DNA of 64,000 nucleotides from Harmothoe impar (lineage: Eukaryota > Annelida > Polychaeta > Phyllodocida > Polynoidae), in the NCBI GenBank assembly GCA_947462335.1, contig OX381707.1, forward strand, positions 84,778,610-84,842,609, in the 5' to 3' direction. Positions within the stretch are counted from its first letter, which is position 1; each line of letters begins with the position of its first letter. Positions 51,601 through 64,000 of this stretch are shown piece by piece. The notes under the pieces were generated by a model, which worked only from the letters and a program-made list of their open reading frames with translations, was not told the DNA's origin and ran no database searches. The position numbers were made by a program, and so were the translations under genes.

Positions 51601-54600
51601 ATGCCGTTGCCCAGCTGCGCGTTGTAGTAATCGCTGTACCCTCTGCCGACGGTGTGCCTGGGTGGAAAGTACGGAACGCGTTGACGCATCATTTTTCTCT
51701 CTTTCAGCGCTCAATAGGTCTCAGATGAAGTGTCACGGTCACCTCGCCTCTACCGAATGGGATGGAATGACCGGATCGATCTCTTAAATAGATGCCGACC
51801 TCGGTAAACCTCTTGGATTTCAAGGGGAAATAATCCAAATGGGGAAAACTGATAGCTTGCACGCCACCTCGACGCTTTCCGCCTCTGTCCACCGCGACGC
51901 AGCGCAACAGCGGCACTTGCATGTCGCCCACACGTCTCTCCTGGATCATGTCGGTGTATATGTACACAGAGTGCACGTCCCTGTAAACATCCATCGAGTA
52001 GGCGCCGGTAGTCAGCGACGCGAAACACGTCTTCTCTCCGAAGCCTAGAACGCATGCGAGATGCTGAGTCAGCAGGACAGCGCAGTGTCTCGGCGGTTTG
52101 ATGGTGACGCGTTTCGTGTTGGAGTCGTACGATAAGATCCGCATCGGTTTGAGCAAGAAGCTGGAGCCCTCTAGTCTGTCATCTCGCATCGTCTCACTCA
52201 AGCGCTCGACTAGGGTGTGGTTGCTTCCGGTGAAAATAGGAGGTATCTGGAATATGTTTGGCATGAAACTGCGCACTCCCATGTCTTTCTCCATCTCTTC
52301 GATCATCTGTCTTGCTTGATCGCTGATCGCCTTCTTCTTCACCGCCGGGGACAAGAACTGCTTGTATACGGCATTCGTCTGTCTCAAGTCGACCTCTCTC
52401 TTGAACCTTTTTGTTTCCGGTTTCAATCGCTGCTCTTCCAACGTGTCTGATATCTCTTCCACCGTTACATAGCTCGCTTCCTTCCAGCTCAGCGGGTATT
52501 TTGAGCTGAACGTCAGCTTGCTCAGACCGTTCGCGTTTTTCATTCCCCTCCAGTCTACCTGTGGTTTTCTTCCTTCGGCGAATTTAGTTTCTTTTAAAAC
52601 GTTGATCGCCTCCTCTAGCGAACCCTTGGTGCGCAGAGGAACAACGATGATCAAGTCGTCGTCGTGCACGTTAGTCCATTCTGTAGGGAGGATGATCTCA
52701 GTCAGAGCCGCTTCGTACGCTTCGGGCAGAAGGAGCGGCGAGTCGAAGTGAGTTCGGAAAGACGTCAAGCTGTTGTCAGGATAATACTCCATAGAGCTGT
52801 TGCTAGGTAGAGTGATGTTCATTTTTTATTTTATTTTTTTCTACGTTATTTTTTTGACAGGGATCCACTCGTTGAACTTGTCGTCGTAACCTAACCAACG
52901 TACGAAAGCTAACTCTTTACCATCGACGGTCTTGCGGCGCAACACCTCGTCTATCAGGTAGTTGTTGTCGTAACGACTCTTGTACACCTTCTGAACCTCT
53001 TCCGGGTAGAAGACGCCTTTTATCTCTTCGCCCTTGTCGCCTTTCAGCTCGAACCCTCTGCTTCCCAACGTCTTAGCAACGTCGACCACTTCCTCGCGCC
53101 AGTTTCCCTCGTACCCTTTGTCGAAGGCGCCTTTAGTTCTCAACATCCTCACTCTGTCACCCGGAGCGATGACGTCGACGGCGGACGTCTTTGTTTTTTT
53201 CTTCTTTTTCCATATTTCGTCGATTTGTTTGTTAGTTGGGAGATCTTGTCGGTAGAAAACTGTCTGCTGTTTTCCGAGCTGACTTCAGCCGGCGCCATTT
53301 TCAACGTCTTGTGGTGAGTGCGATTGTAAGAAGACACTACATGGTGCAGTACGTCTACGTAGCGCTCCACTAGACTAGCTTTGATGTCGTCGTTCTCGCC
53401 AGTGAAGAACTCTATGCCCTCGCTCTTCAAGTGATCTTGAAAGATCTTGTTCAAAAACTCTTTCCCTTTGTCTGTCTGAACAGTGCGCGGTCGTCTCTCG
53501 CCAGTGCCTGTCATCTCTCGGAAGGCCTCGGTGACATCAGCGCCGCTCTTGGATTTAATGGGAACGGCCCACGCGTACCTAGAGAAAACGTCGATCGCCG
53601 TCACCACGTACCGGAAGCGGTCGTTGTGAGACGCCAAAGCTTGCATGTCCATCAGATCTATCTGCCACTGCTGATCGATTGCGCCGGTTATAGTCTTGTT
53701 CCTTGCGAATTTTCTCCGAATGGGTTTATGTTTAGTGTAGGCGTCCAGCGACACTAAAGCATCTCGGATGACAGCCGGGTTTAGGTGGCGAAAATGATGT
53801 TTCTGGAGTTTAGTCACGCTAGTGAAACTGGAGGGCGCTTTGACGTCGGTATATCTAGCTACTACGCGCTTCTTTTCTTTTTCCTTCTTGGTCAGTCTCT
53901 TCACTGGTTTGCCCATGGTGGGCCTGTTGAGGGCGTGAACGACGACCTCGCCGCTAGGCGGTTGCGCCCTTTCCTTTTCTTACTCGCCACGCTCCTATAG
54001 GAAGTCGGAGTTTGGAAAAGTTCACTGTCCTCCTCGTCGTCAGAGGATGGATCGTCCACCTGGAGAGAAGAGTCTGCTGCTGCTACTGCTGCTGCTGCTG
54101 CTGCTTCTCCTTCTTCCGAGTGGAAGCTCGGTCGTTTCCGACCTCTGTCAGCGAGCCGTGTGTCTAAGCTTTGGCCAGGTCCGCTCGCTTTATACAGATG
54201 GTTTCCGATCAAGGAGTCTGTGGGAACTGCTTCGCGCAGCGCTTTCGTGAACGGAGAGTAGCCCGCCGGTCTGGGCGCCGTCTTCCTGAACCTGGCGGCG
54301 TCGTTCAGTAAGTCCACTATGTTGATGCGATGCTCAGGTGGTATTCTCCGACCCGACATCTCGCGCACCGCACCGTCCTCGTTCCACTTGATCACACCGG
54401 ATTTCTCCAATTGTTTGTACAGCGCCACGGTCCGGGTGCGATTCCTCTTGGGAACTTGGTTCGCCAACCGCTCAAGTAGGGACGCGCTGGTCTCTTCAGC
54501 AGACTGACGGAGGTGAGCCGGGGGCGAAGAAGAGTAGGACGAAGAGATGTTGCTGTTGTGGGGATTCGCGAGAAAAAATTGCAATCTATTCAACAACCTT

Positions 54601-57600
54601 CGGTATTTCAACATTTTCTCGCGCGATTCCAAAGTGGGATCGCTCAACACTAAGTCCAAGTCCCTGTAGATAAACTGTAGCACCTGGTGCAAGGCCGCGT
54701 CGGGATGAAGGGACTGTTCTGCCTGCTTGTGGTAATAGGCCATGTCGGCAGGTAGGCGGGCGGCGGTGGCAGGAGCGGAACTCTCGTTCTTTTCAGTGCG
54801 CTCATCAGGAAGAGGAGGAAGGTTTGGAGCAGTAGAAGTACTAGCAGCAGCGACTGCAGTAGTAGCAGCGCTAGTAGTAGCAGCAGCGGGCACATGATGA
54901 AGTAGACCTGCTCGTGATGATTTGTAGAGCGTCTCAGGATCCACGAGCGCTAAGCGTTTGTAGTGTTGTTGCTGCTCTGAGTCCGTCATGGGGACGACGG
55001 TGGCAATGACGCTGGTGGTGGCGGTAGTGGTGGTGGTGCTGTCGGCGAGTAGGTGTCGAATGAGGTGTCTCATATACGGAGAATGCTCTTTATAAGCGGT
55101 AAGGCCATCCCTATGAGAGCCGGAATGAGGAAACCTCCCTCTTGTACAAAGACGCGTCTCTTTTTTTTGATGGGCGTAGATTTTTTGCCGACCTCCCTCA
55201 ACACGTCAGCCGATTCTCGAAGCTTGTCCAGTTGTTTGTCGCTGAGCGGGATGTTCCCTACCAGTAAATTGTGACAGATCTCACTCAACGCTGCGATCAG
55301 ATCGTCGCTTCCAGAGTCTATTAGATGCGAGCAGTCCTTTGGCGAGCACTTAGCTAAGTGCTTGAGAGTACCAAAGTGTCTTTCGAGTAGATGAGAAGAC
55401 ATTTTTGCTACTGCTTTCTCTTGTTCTTTTTTTTGTCTAGCGGTACGAACACTAGCTAAGAGTGTATGGACGTCAAAGAGGAGCGTATTCTCAGATCGTC
55501 AGGTGTTGACTGCTTGAAGTCCAGAAGGAGGTATGAGTGAGGTCGCTTGAGTTCATGGGTAAATATACTAGAGAGGGCTGCCGCGTTGGACGGAAACACC
55601 TGGCGAGACAGACTAGCTATTTGCCCCATGTCGCGCGGGTTCTTGAAAACGATCATGTAGTGAGCGCTCAGACTCATAGTTCGAAAGTCGGGTGATTTCT
55701 GGAATAGGTTCTGAGTGATGTATATGACGCTCACGTTCCAGTGATGCGAGTATTTAGTAAAGATGTCGGCAACCACTTGCTGATTGGAACTGCTCATCAG
55801 ATCGTCCAATATCAGTAGAGTGTGGGGTCGTAAGGCGTCTTCTGCTACTTCCACGTCTCCCGCTATAGTCTCTTTGCTAGAAAGACCTTCTCTGAATTCC
55901 ACACCGTACTGATTTAGCATTTTTTCAAACAGAGGTTGCCACTCGCCGTCATGGTAAAAAGTCTTTTCCACCGGCGGCGTGACCAAATTGTTCACGTCGC
56001 TCAGGAATTGATCCACCAAGCGCGATTTTCCACAACCCGGCGGACCGCTAATGATACAACTAAAGGGTCCTTGTAGTCGAGCGTCGAAATGAATTTCTGT
56101 GAAAAGTTTGCTTCTACTGCTCGACATTTTTTTTTTTTTTTTTTTTCAGCACGCGTGAGAGAGCGGTTGTGTGTCTGACTGTCTGCTGTGTTTCTCACTC
56201 GAACGGTCGGTAGTGAATGGTTGTGGAGAAAAGTCCGCCGACCTTTTTATTGATTCCGGCCGGTGTCACAGTAGCGGCGGCAGAAGTGTCTTTTTTTTCT
56301 TTTTATTTTTTGCGATAAAATTCTATTTTCACTCAATAGTCATAAATGTTTTGTATCAGACTCCAGAGGAGTCTGATACAAATATTTATTTTTTTTTTTA
56401 AAAAGAAGAGGGAGAGGAGGAGGAGGAGGAGGAGGAGGAGGAGGAGGAGGAGGAGGAGGAGGAGGAGGAGGAAGAGGAGGAGATTAATTTTTTATTTTTT
56501 ATTTTTTGATCATTTAGGCAAAGCTCGTCGCTTTGCCGCTTTTTTTTCTATTTCTGTGTTGTGACACAATCGTCTCGAAAAAGCAATAAGGCGTGTGAGC
56601 GCGGCGGTGACAAATACATATTGGAGCGTATGGTTTAAAATAGTGCGTCCCTATCTTCTTCAATTCGGCTGCGTTGCAATATGCGGGATAACAAGTGACG
56701 ACGTCGAAACGTTTAGAGACCGTGTTCACGTCGGCCACAACGCGCGCCCACCGAGTGGGAGCTGCAGTCGCTCCCAAGAAACCGATCAGCTTGTCGAATC
56801 GTTTCATAGCACTTATTCTCACTTTATAAGAGGAGGCAGGGTGAGGAGAGTAGCGGCGCTCTTTCTTTTCATGAAACGCCCAACGAGTGGGGGCGCTGAG
56901 AGCGGCTGTTATGCAATGGTAGAGTAAATACTGTTCTGAGAAGACGGCTCTCGGCCATGTCGCTAGTTTTCCTTTTCCGCTCTTGTATAACGACGATGGC
57001 GCTCAGCTTTGCATTTCTCGAGAATTCGGTACGCTTCAAGAGATGCGTGAACCTCAACTACGTGACGCTCTCTCCTTTGAGATAAAAAAATAGCCGGGCA
57101 GTTGAGGAGGGCACTTTGTTCGCGCGACCGTCTTTTAGAAACTCGCGCCCTCTGCAGCGCCATATTTCTTTCCTCCGAAACAAAAAAGACTGAGTGAAAA
57201 TAAAAATTTTAAAAAACAAAAAGCTCAAAGAAAAAAAATAAGCAATAAGCAGACTCAGCTCGAAATTCCCTGCTGGCGTGATGGCGGTGACTGCAGGTGG
57301 TGGCGGCGGTCGGCTGGCCGGCGGTGGCGGTGTCGGCGGCGATGGTAGAAGGGTGTGTGGAAAGAGAGACGCATCTCAGTCTTTTATAGGAGCGGCGAGT
57401 CTGACATTTTCAGCTGTCGCATGCTGACCTGCTGCTATCATAAGAGAAACAAAAGCCCTAATCACGCTTTTCAGCTGGATCCTTCCACCCCGCCAGACAT
57501 GGATCCAGATGGGAAGGTGGTTTAAAATTAAATCCGTGTACCGACTGTCATACAATAGAGTAATTAGTTGAACGCGTGTTACCTGTATAAAGGATAGGCG

Positions 57601-57939
57601 GGTCATGGGCTCAGCGTGTGTATAGAAAAACAACTACAGGTAGCGTGAACAAAGCAACCCCCTCCCTTTCTGTCACTCTGTCTGTGACTAGAGGGTGCGC
57701 GTGTGGTAAGCGGCTTAAATCTATAGAAAAACAAATCACCCTCTCCTGTCGTCAGCAGTCAGCCGGCCGGCGGCTGGAAAATGCGATTAGAGGGATGATG
57801 AGCCGCGTAGTAAGCGACTTAAGGCTGATCTAAAGACCTGCCGTGAGGGGGCAGCTGGCCGGTGGCTTGAAAAAAAGGGGGGAGTAAGGGTATATAAGGG
57901 GGAGTGAAACCGTATTCGGCATCGTCATCATCATTCACG

Positions 57940-57984
<45 letters not shown>

Positions 57985-59155
57985 GCACCGCGCCTCAATT
58001 TGCAGATCCCCATGATGGAAAGTTGCTACCGTGACATGAAGCGGAATGACGAAGCGGCGCGCGAATGTGAAGCTGATGCTGTAGCCTCTGCTACTGCTGC
58101 TGCTAGTGCTGCTCAGCGTGCTACTGCTGCATTTACTGCGGCTGTTAGTGACGCTGGTTGTGATGACGTTGTTGCTGTTGCCGCTGCGGCTGTGACTGCT
58201 GCTGTTGCTGCCGCCGATGCAGCTACTCATGCCACCGATGCCGACGCTGCTGCTGCTGATGCTGTTGCGGCTGCCGATGTCTCCGCTGATAACGCTGCTA
58301 GTGCCCGCTCTGCCGCCCTTGCTACTGTCGCTGCTGCTGTTGTTGCTAATGCTCACGCTACTGCTGCTACCGCTGCTGCTGCTGCTGCTACCGCTGCTGC
58401 CGAGGCTGCTGCCGCTGCTGCCGATGCTGCTGCCGATGCTGCCGATGCTGCTGATGCTGCTGATGTTAGCAGTCGCGTCGACAAAGAATCGTCATTTGTC
58501 ACTCTTAAACCTCCAGTTGAACGCGCGACGAGTAGTAGGGCTACCAACGCGACGGCCGGATGGTGCAAATGGTGTCGTCGCTTCTGCTCGTGCGCTTGCT
58601 TTTCTTCCAGTCCTACCTGCTGCTGCTACGGTATGATAGTGTTATAGTGTTTGAATGAGAACGCGCGTAGTTACACTTAGACGCTGTAACAGATGTGCTT
58701 TTTTTTGAAAATATAATTTTAACATAACATGGAACTTGTTGTGTTTATTTTCTATATATAAGTTGTTTGTTTACAAACAGTCACGTGTCACGTGGTGTTG
58801 TTTACAAACAAGAGAGCCACGTGGTGTTGTTTACAAACAAAACCCTAAGTAGGTCACGTTACCCTAGTTACCAGAATGCCGGCTTCTGATTGGCTGAGCC
58901 TAAGTAGGTCATGTGACGTAAGTAGGTCACGTTACCATGGTTACCAGAATGCCGGCCTCTGATTGGCTGAGAGCTTCTAAGTAGGTCAGTAGGTCACCCA
59001 GAATGCTGGCTTCTGATTGGCTGAGAGCCCTAAGTAGGTCACGTTACCATGGCAACGGGTCACGTGACCAAATGGCGGCCTCTGATTGGCTGCATATCGA
59101 TTGAGTAATAAACAGTAGTTAACTATAGTCCCGTTCCGATACATACTATACTACT
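48700..59155. mobile_element. Polinton/Maverick (adintovirus-like) element, complete ends, no polymerase
   Basis: The 10,456-bp element starts agtagtatag and ends with its inverse, and is flanked by a 6-bp duplication agcctc (48694-48699 and 59156-59161), the duplication length typical of Polintons. It encodes a retroviral-type integrase, FtsK/HerA-type packaging ATPase, adenain protease, major capsid and penton-like minor capsid, which together define the group. It is shorter than usual (15-20 kb) because no protein-primed DNA polymerase B is visible. Broken capsid and integrase genes mean it cannot be autonomous. Genes use many more CpG and GC-rich codons than the host DNA. Confidence 0.95.
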
Positions 59156-62100
59156 AGCCTCCCATTGGAGTGCCATTTAAATAGGGTAGGTAGCACAGGA
59201 TTTGATGATGCCAAGAGAGGTTTTCTCTGAAACTTATCTTCACTTACTCCATAAACTGTTGTATGACTAATACAAGTGGTACTTGAGTAGAGCGGGCGTA
59301 AATCTGATTGTCCTCCTTCAGTGAGCTCTGAGGGGCCTCTCCTAGGCTGAGTTCTGCAGGACATTAGAGTGGCTGTACTGCAAGGCCTGTTTGGCTGCCA
59401 TCACCTATAAAGGAAAAAGGTTATTCTTGGCTCATTCTAATTTAAATAATGAATCTATGCATGCTCTTTCTCAGTTTAGAAACGTTGTTTCTCTTTATAT
59501 GGGGAACATCAAAAAAGTGTCAAGTTAAGCCACAGTCAAATTTCAAGAATCAGTAATATATTATTTATTCTTTATTTTCCTCTGACTACATCAAAAGGTT
59601 ACGTAGCTTTAAAGGTTTATTGAGGCAAAGACTCATTCATAGCCTAATAAAGCTATCGTCAGAATAATTATTTTGTGTTAGACAATTTCTGTACAGGTAT
59701 TTGTCCTTACAACCCTCTCATGTGTTTGCAACCATAAAGAGCGCTATTTTATGAGGGTTTCTGATAAATGCATCCTGAATACAGATCTGGGAGGACAATG
59801 GACAGGACAAGTACAGTAAAATATTTATAGCGACACCCATGTGCTTAGGTACCATCACCATCATCTTGATGATGACGATCCTCGGATCTATATTGTGTCT
59901 AATAATGGGTTATACTCTCGCATGCATGGGCTTGGGTTTGTCACAATTTCCCAGCAAATTGTGGATGAGCAAAGCAGAATCTGTCAATTTTGCTGAGTGC
60001 AAGGGGTCTACAAAGCAGTCTAAAGTCAAGTCACTCTTTCTGATTTGGTTTACAGATTCTGAATAGTTGACACAGGAAACAGGCTCATTGTCCAATATCT
60101 TATCTTGAAGGTAAACCAAGACTGACATTCATGACTGATTGGCAATGACTGGTTTTGCATGCAAGAGTTGTTAGTCTCTGGTAGGTGGGGAGGTGAAGAG
60201 GGAAAGGTATTCATGACAAACCACCAGGGAGGCCACAAGTCATGTTTGCACACAACTAATGTGTCCAACATGATGAAAGACACAAACTAACAAGGAGTGA
60301 CAAGAACATGCAAGAACGTCATCAGGCCACCAGATGGCAGCAGTTCTAGGTATTTCTGGTCCACAGTACATTGAGTGGCTTTATATATTACTGAACCTTG
60401 CCTGCTTGTATCATCTTTTCTTGTGTTTTCAGGGCAGGGAGTCATTTTCTATACCTAAGGTAATGAATACTAATTATAATCTGCAGTATTAAACAGGCAA
60501 CTGTTATGTTAGAGACAGAAAAAAGTACTTGGCTAAGAATAAACTCCCAGATATTACCTTGTAGGCAGGTAATCTTATACTTAAATGTAAAATGCAAAAT
60601 ACTATTGATTGAATTCCATTTGAGAGCAGTTATTATGACATATATAGTTCCTGAATGAGCAGCACCAACCCATCATGTCAAGCTGCTGTCATAGACATCT
60701 TAAACACAACCACAGCAGGCTGCTGATGGTGTTCTATTACCACCTTATATGGACGATGTGTATGGAATTTCCTGGCTTTTTGCCACCAAAACTACATAGT
60801 AGTCCGGGAGGTTCTGTCCATAGAACCCTTTCTTCAATGTTAATTATGATAGTGATTTTCTTTTAAGAGACAAATATATTACCCCAGCAGATTCAATTTC
60901 CTTTCCCTCTGGTTATCTAAGACTTGCTTACAGAGGTGAAAATTGTGATGCACTAACTCACAACTAATTACAAGAGGGGATTTATATTGTCAATGGCGGG
61001 ATTCCATAGGGCCATTTGATGTGAACTTATCCCCATCCCTCCTAAACCAAGTTCAAGCTTGTGTAGGGACCTGTTCTGGATCAGGCCCTAAGCACCCCCC
61101 ATGACCTATATGTATCAGGTTACCAGCTCTAACCAATGGTGTAATAATTGCACATTGGAATCTGGATGAAGGAAACGTGGGCTCAAATCCTATATCTGGT
61201 GAAACACTTTTCACCTCGTACCTCTATACTTGTCAGTTTTAAATTCCCTGGCAACCATAGCAAGAGACAATCTTCACTCACATAATGTAACATAACTCAA
61301 TCGAATTGCACAAAAGGGATGTATCTTTTTTCTATAACACTTATTTGCCTTGCAATAACAGATAACTACCTGCAAACTACTCTATATATGGCTGTCATAA
61401 ACTGAACCTAATAAGTAGCTGAGTCAACAAAAGGGTGACTGGTGGGGCAAATTTGGGTGTGTAGCCCCAGGGTAAGGGAGCAGCTCAGAATGGCAGTAGC
61501 CAGTGTGACTGATGAAGTGCTAATGTTGACACTGGCTCATTGTATATCCTAGAACAGTTCATATCAGGATCAGTTCCCTGTGAGGGAGTAGCTCAATATG
61601 TGAGTAGTTGATGATAGAGGGGTGTGTGAGGCAGGTAGGATGTGTGTGGGCTCAGGGCAGTGTCCAGTGCTGACTAGAAATGTCTTCATTACCCCTGATG
61701 TACAAGCTGCCTGAACCTGTATCAGGGACGGGTATATCAGTTTGACACTGTGTAGGCTGTGTCTCACGACCTTGAGCCAATGTTTTTGTCTCTGACCGGG
61801 TGCCGTCTCTGACCAGGTGCCCTCTCCGACCGGATGTCACTTTGGGAGTTTAGTTATGTTCTACCAACAACAGGAGGCTAATAATAATTACATATCAGCT
61901 GCCATAACTTTTTTACAAATCCTTATACATATGAATATAGGTTAAAATTTAAAAAGCACTTTTTTCTGACACCAGGTCAGAGAAGGCACCCGGTCAGAGA
62001 CGGCACCTGGTCAGAGATGGCACCCGGTCAGAGACAAAATCATTGGCTCAAGGTCGTGAGACAGAGCCTGTACATCATCCTGCCCTGTCCACTGTGTGAC

Positions 62101-64000
62101 TTGGTGTCTGAATAGGAACTTGGGTGAGGCTTCCTTTTGCTCCCTTTATGCAGCATATTCCAGGCTTAATCATAATACCTTACTTGTTCTTGATGCTGTC
62201 TTTGACACTTAACTTTAAATAAACCTATTAAGAAGTAACTTTGGAATCTAAACCATAGGGAAAATTCTGTAACAAAGGGCCTGATTATTATTGTTTTCTG
62301 TGTCAATCAATATCTCATTAATTTCCCGGTGGATTCCATGATCACCTTCAATTGCCAATTAAACAATAAGACCTCTGACATTATGGGATCAGGGCTGAAG
62401 AGGTGATCTAGTTTAATTCTGAAATAATGCGTTTGATGCTATCTGAAAGAGATCCTCACAGCGGACATAATGGGTTTTTAAATAATAACCTTTAAAATGC
62501 AAAGCATGAAAGTCTTTTAAGTCAATATTACGCCAAACAGTACTTCAGTGCCGACCATGTGTAACTGGTTAAATGGCCGTATATACAAGAATTGTACTTT
62601 TAGCTTTGTAGAGTTAGCACCATAACACGCTGCGAGTCCATTTACCGTATTCAATGTAATAAGCGCATATCCCCTAATAAGCGCACACACACCCGTTTTT
62701 GGCCGATTTCTAGACTACAAATAACCAAAAATATCTTAATTTTGACCCCAATTAAACTCTTAACTACTAAAAGGTGTCCATAATCTTTTTTAAGTGCACT
62801 GTGCGCTTATTATGTCGAATACAGTATATTGAATCTCACTCCTTATGAACTTCTCAACTGATAGCTGTGTAAATACTGAAGTCTATACCTGCACCCAGCT
62901 ACAGTCTATAGTAAACTGTCCGTTACCTTACATAGAGGGAGGTAACCCACAATAGCAATACGCGACTTCCAACAGGAACATTTATTCATTCATTCACTGC
63001 AATATGGTTATAATATGTAAGCAGCTCATAATAGAGGGGTTTGTGGATTCTGGAATCTGACAATAATTTTTACAATTTTGCCGATAAGATTGTGTCTTTA
63101 ATATCTGTGTTAAAATAATTGCACAAATAACACATCAAAGTAAATGTATCAGTTTGTTTGAGTGAGGAGCCTTTCTTTCCCTCAAAGCATATGGAAAAGA
63201 AAGGGGCCAATAGTAATTGCCTTTAACAGTATTTATAGTGAGGACATGCTCCATAACACTGCTTAGTTACCCTGAAAGCAATATTATCCATTTAAAGGGT
63301 TAGGTCTCTCTCTATATCATACAAACTGCCCCAACCATGATATTACTAGTTTAGCAGGGTGTCATATCTGCTTCCGCAGTCGCTGTCACAGAGACACACA
63401 TCAGAACACACAAATTAGAACCACAATGGGCAGACATGTTGGTGACAATCAGGGAGTGATTTCCCGTGCTTTGTACCATTCAGCACAAGACGACAACTTC
63501 CACAGCCTCATCTTCACATGGAATGACTTCCTGTATTGATGCATTGTGGGAGGGTTGTCATGGCAGCACTGATGGCAGCCATCTTGATTTTACCTGATGG
63601 CTCATTACATTGTGGAAGTGTGCAGTGTTTTCCTTCTCATAGTGTGTGTGAATAGTGAAATATATGGATAACAAATTCGGAAAAAGAGAAAATTATCTGC
63701 AGCAAATTTAAGTGATGTGAAGGAGTACACATGTGTGTTGAATGCTAACAACTGTTATGCTGTAATAATGACATCTTAGGCCATTGTAGTCACCACAAAG
63801 GATGGTCAGTTGGCTCTTTTATTTCAGTCAATGAGTTCAGTTCAATTCCCTTAGACAGTTTGGGATAGATTAGGGTGAGGTAAGGGAAGGGAGGAGAGAG
63901 GTGAGATGATATATTATTTTAAGCATACTTTGTGAGTTGATCAAACTCCTTTGTTAACATTCACTAAAACTGATTTTGACACTGGTAAGTTGTTTTTCAT

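Overview
The window is animal nuclear DNA: AT-rich, almost free of host coding sequence, and packed with eukaryotic transposable elements (a tyrosine-recombinase retrotransposon, a non-LTR retrotransposon, a Polinton/adintovirus-like element and many inverted-repeat DNA transposons). No rRNA, tRNA, CRISPR or prokaryotic operon was found. The element mix suits an invertebrate, probably marine, but the sequence does not identify the species and I see no complete host gene.

Layout. 1-3.6 kb: right-hand part of an Ngaro/DIRS-type retrotransposon (RT-RNase H, a frameshifted tyrosine recombinase, then B1-A2-B2 split direct repeats). 4.2-5.5 kb: a 44-bp minisatellite split by an 860-bp inverted-repeat transposon. 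5.75-6.9 kb: a second inverted-repeat transposon with 33-36-bp internal repeats. 6.9-15.9 kb: several diverged copies of one host repeat module. One copy is interrupted at 7515-10840 by a 3.3-kb segment that I consider the best candidate for something undescribed. It is flanked by a 9-bp direct repeat and has three related uninterrupted sites. It carries nine nearly invariant copies of a 19-bp motif in both orientations, at spacings close to multiples of 180 bp, plus a candidate spliced gene. 17.9-20.6 kb: a 5'-truncated LINE on the minus strand, itself split by a 1-kb GC-rich insert with 19-bp flanking repeats and a zinc-ribbon/coiled-coil ORF. 20.6-48.7 kb: non-coding, with small MITEs and diverged repeat pairs.

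48.70-59.16 kb: a 10,456-bp Polinton/Maverick (adintovirus-like) provirus with about 420-440-bp terminal inverted repeats and a 6-bp target duplication (agcctc). On the minus strand, reading from right to left, it carries packaging ATPase, pX-like peptide, conserved unknown protein, integrase with chromodomain, penton-like minor capsid, basic glycine-rich virion protein, major capsid, adenain-type protease and a small terminal ORF. On the plus strand, next to the right repeat, is an alanine-rich protein with a cysteine tail. No protein-primed DNA polymerase B is visible, the major capsid gene has a frameshift and an in-frame stop, and the integrase is split by a frameshift. This is therefore a defective copy with intact ends. 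Its terminal repeats hold clustered CCAAT boxes, E-boxes and forkhead-like sites, and several genes have A-rich leaders directly before the ATG.

59.2-64 kb: non-coding host DNA with two more foldback MITEs and diverged copies of sequences found elsewhere in the window.
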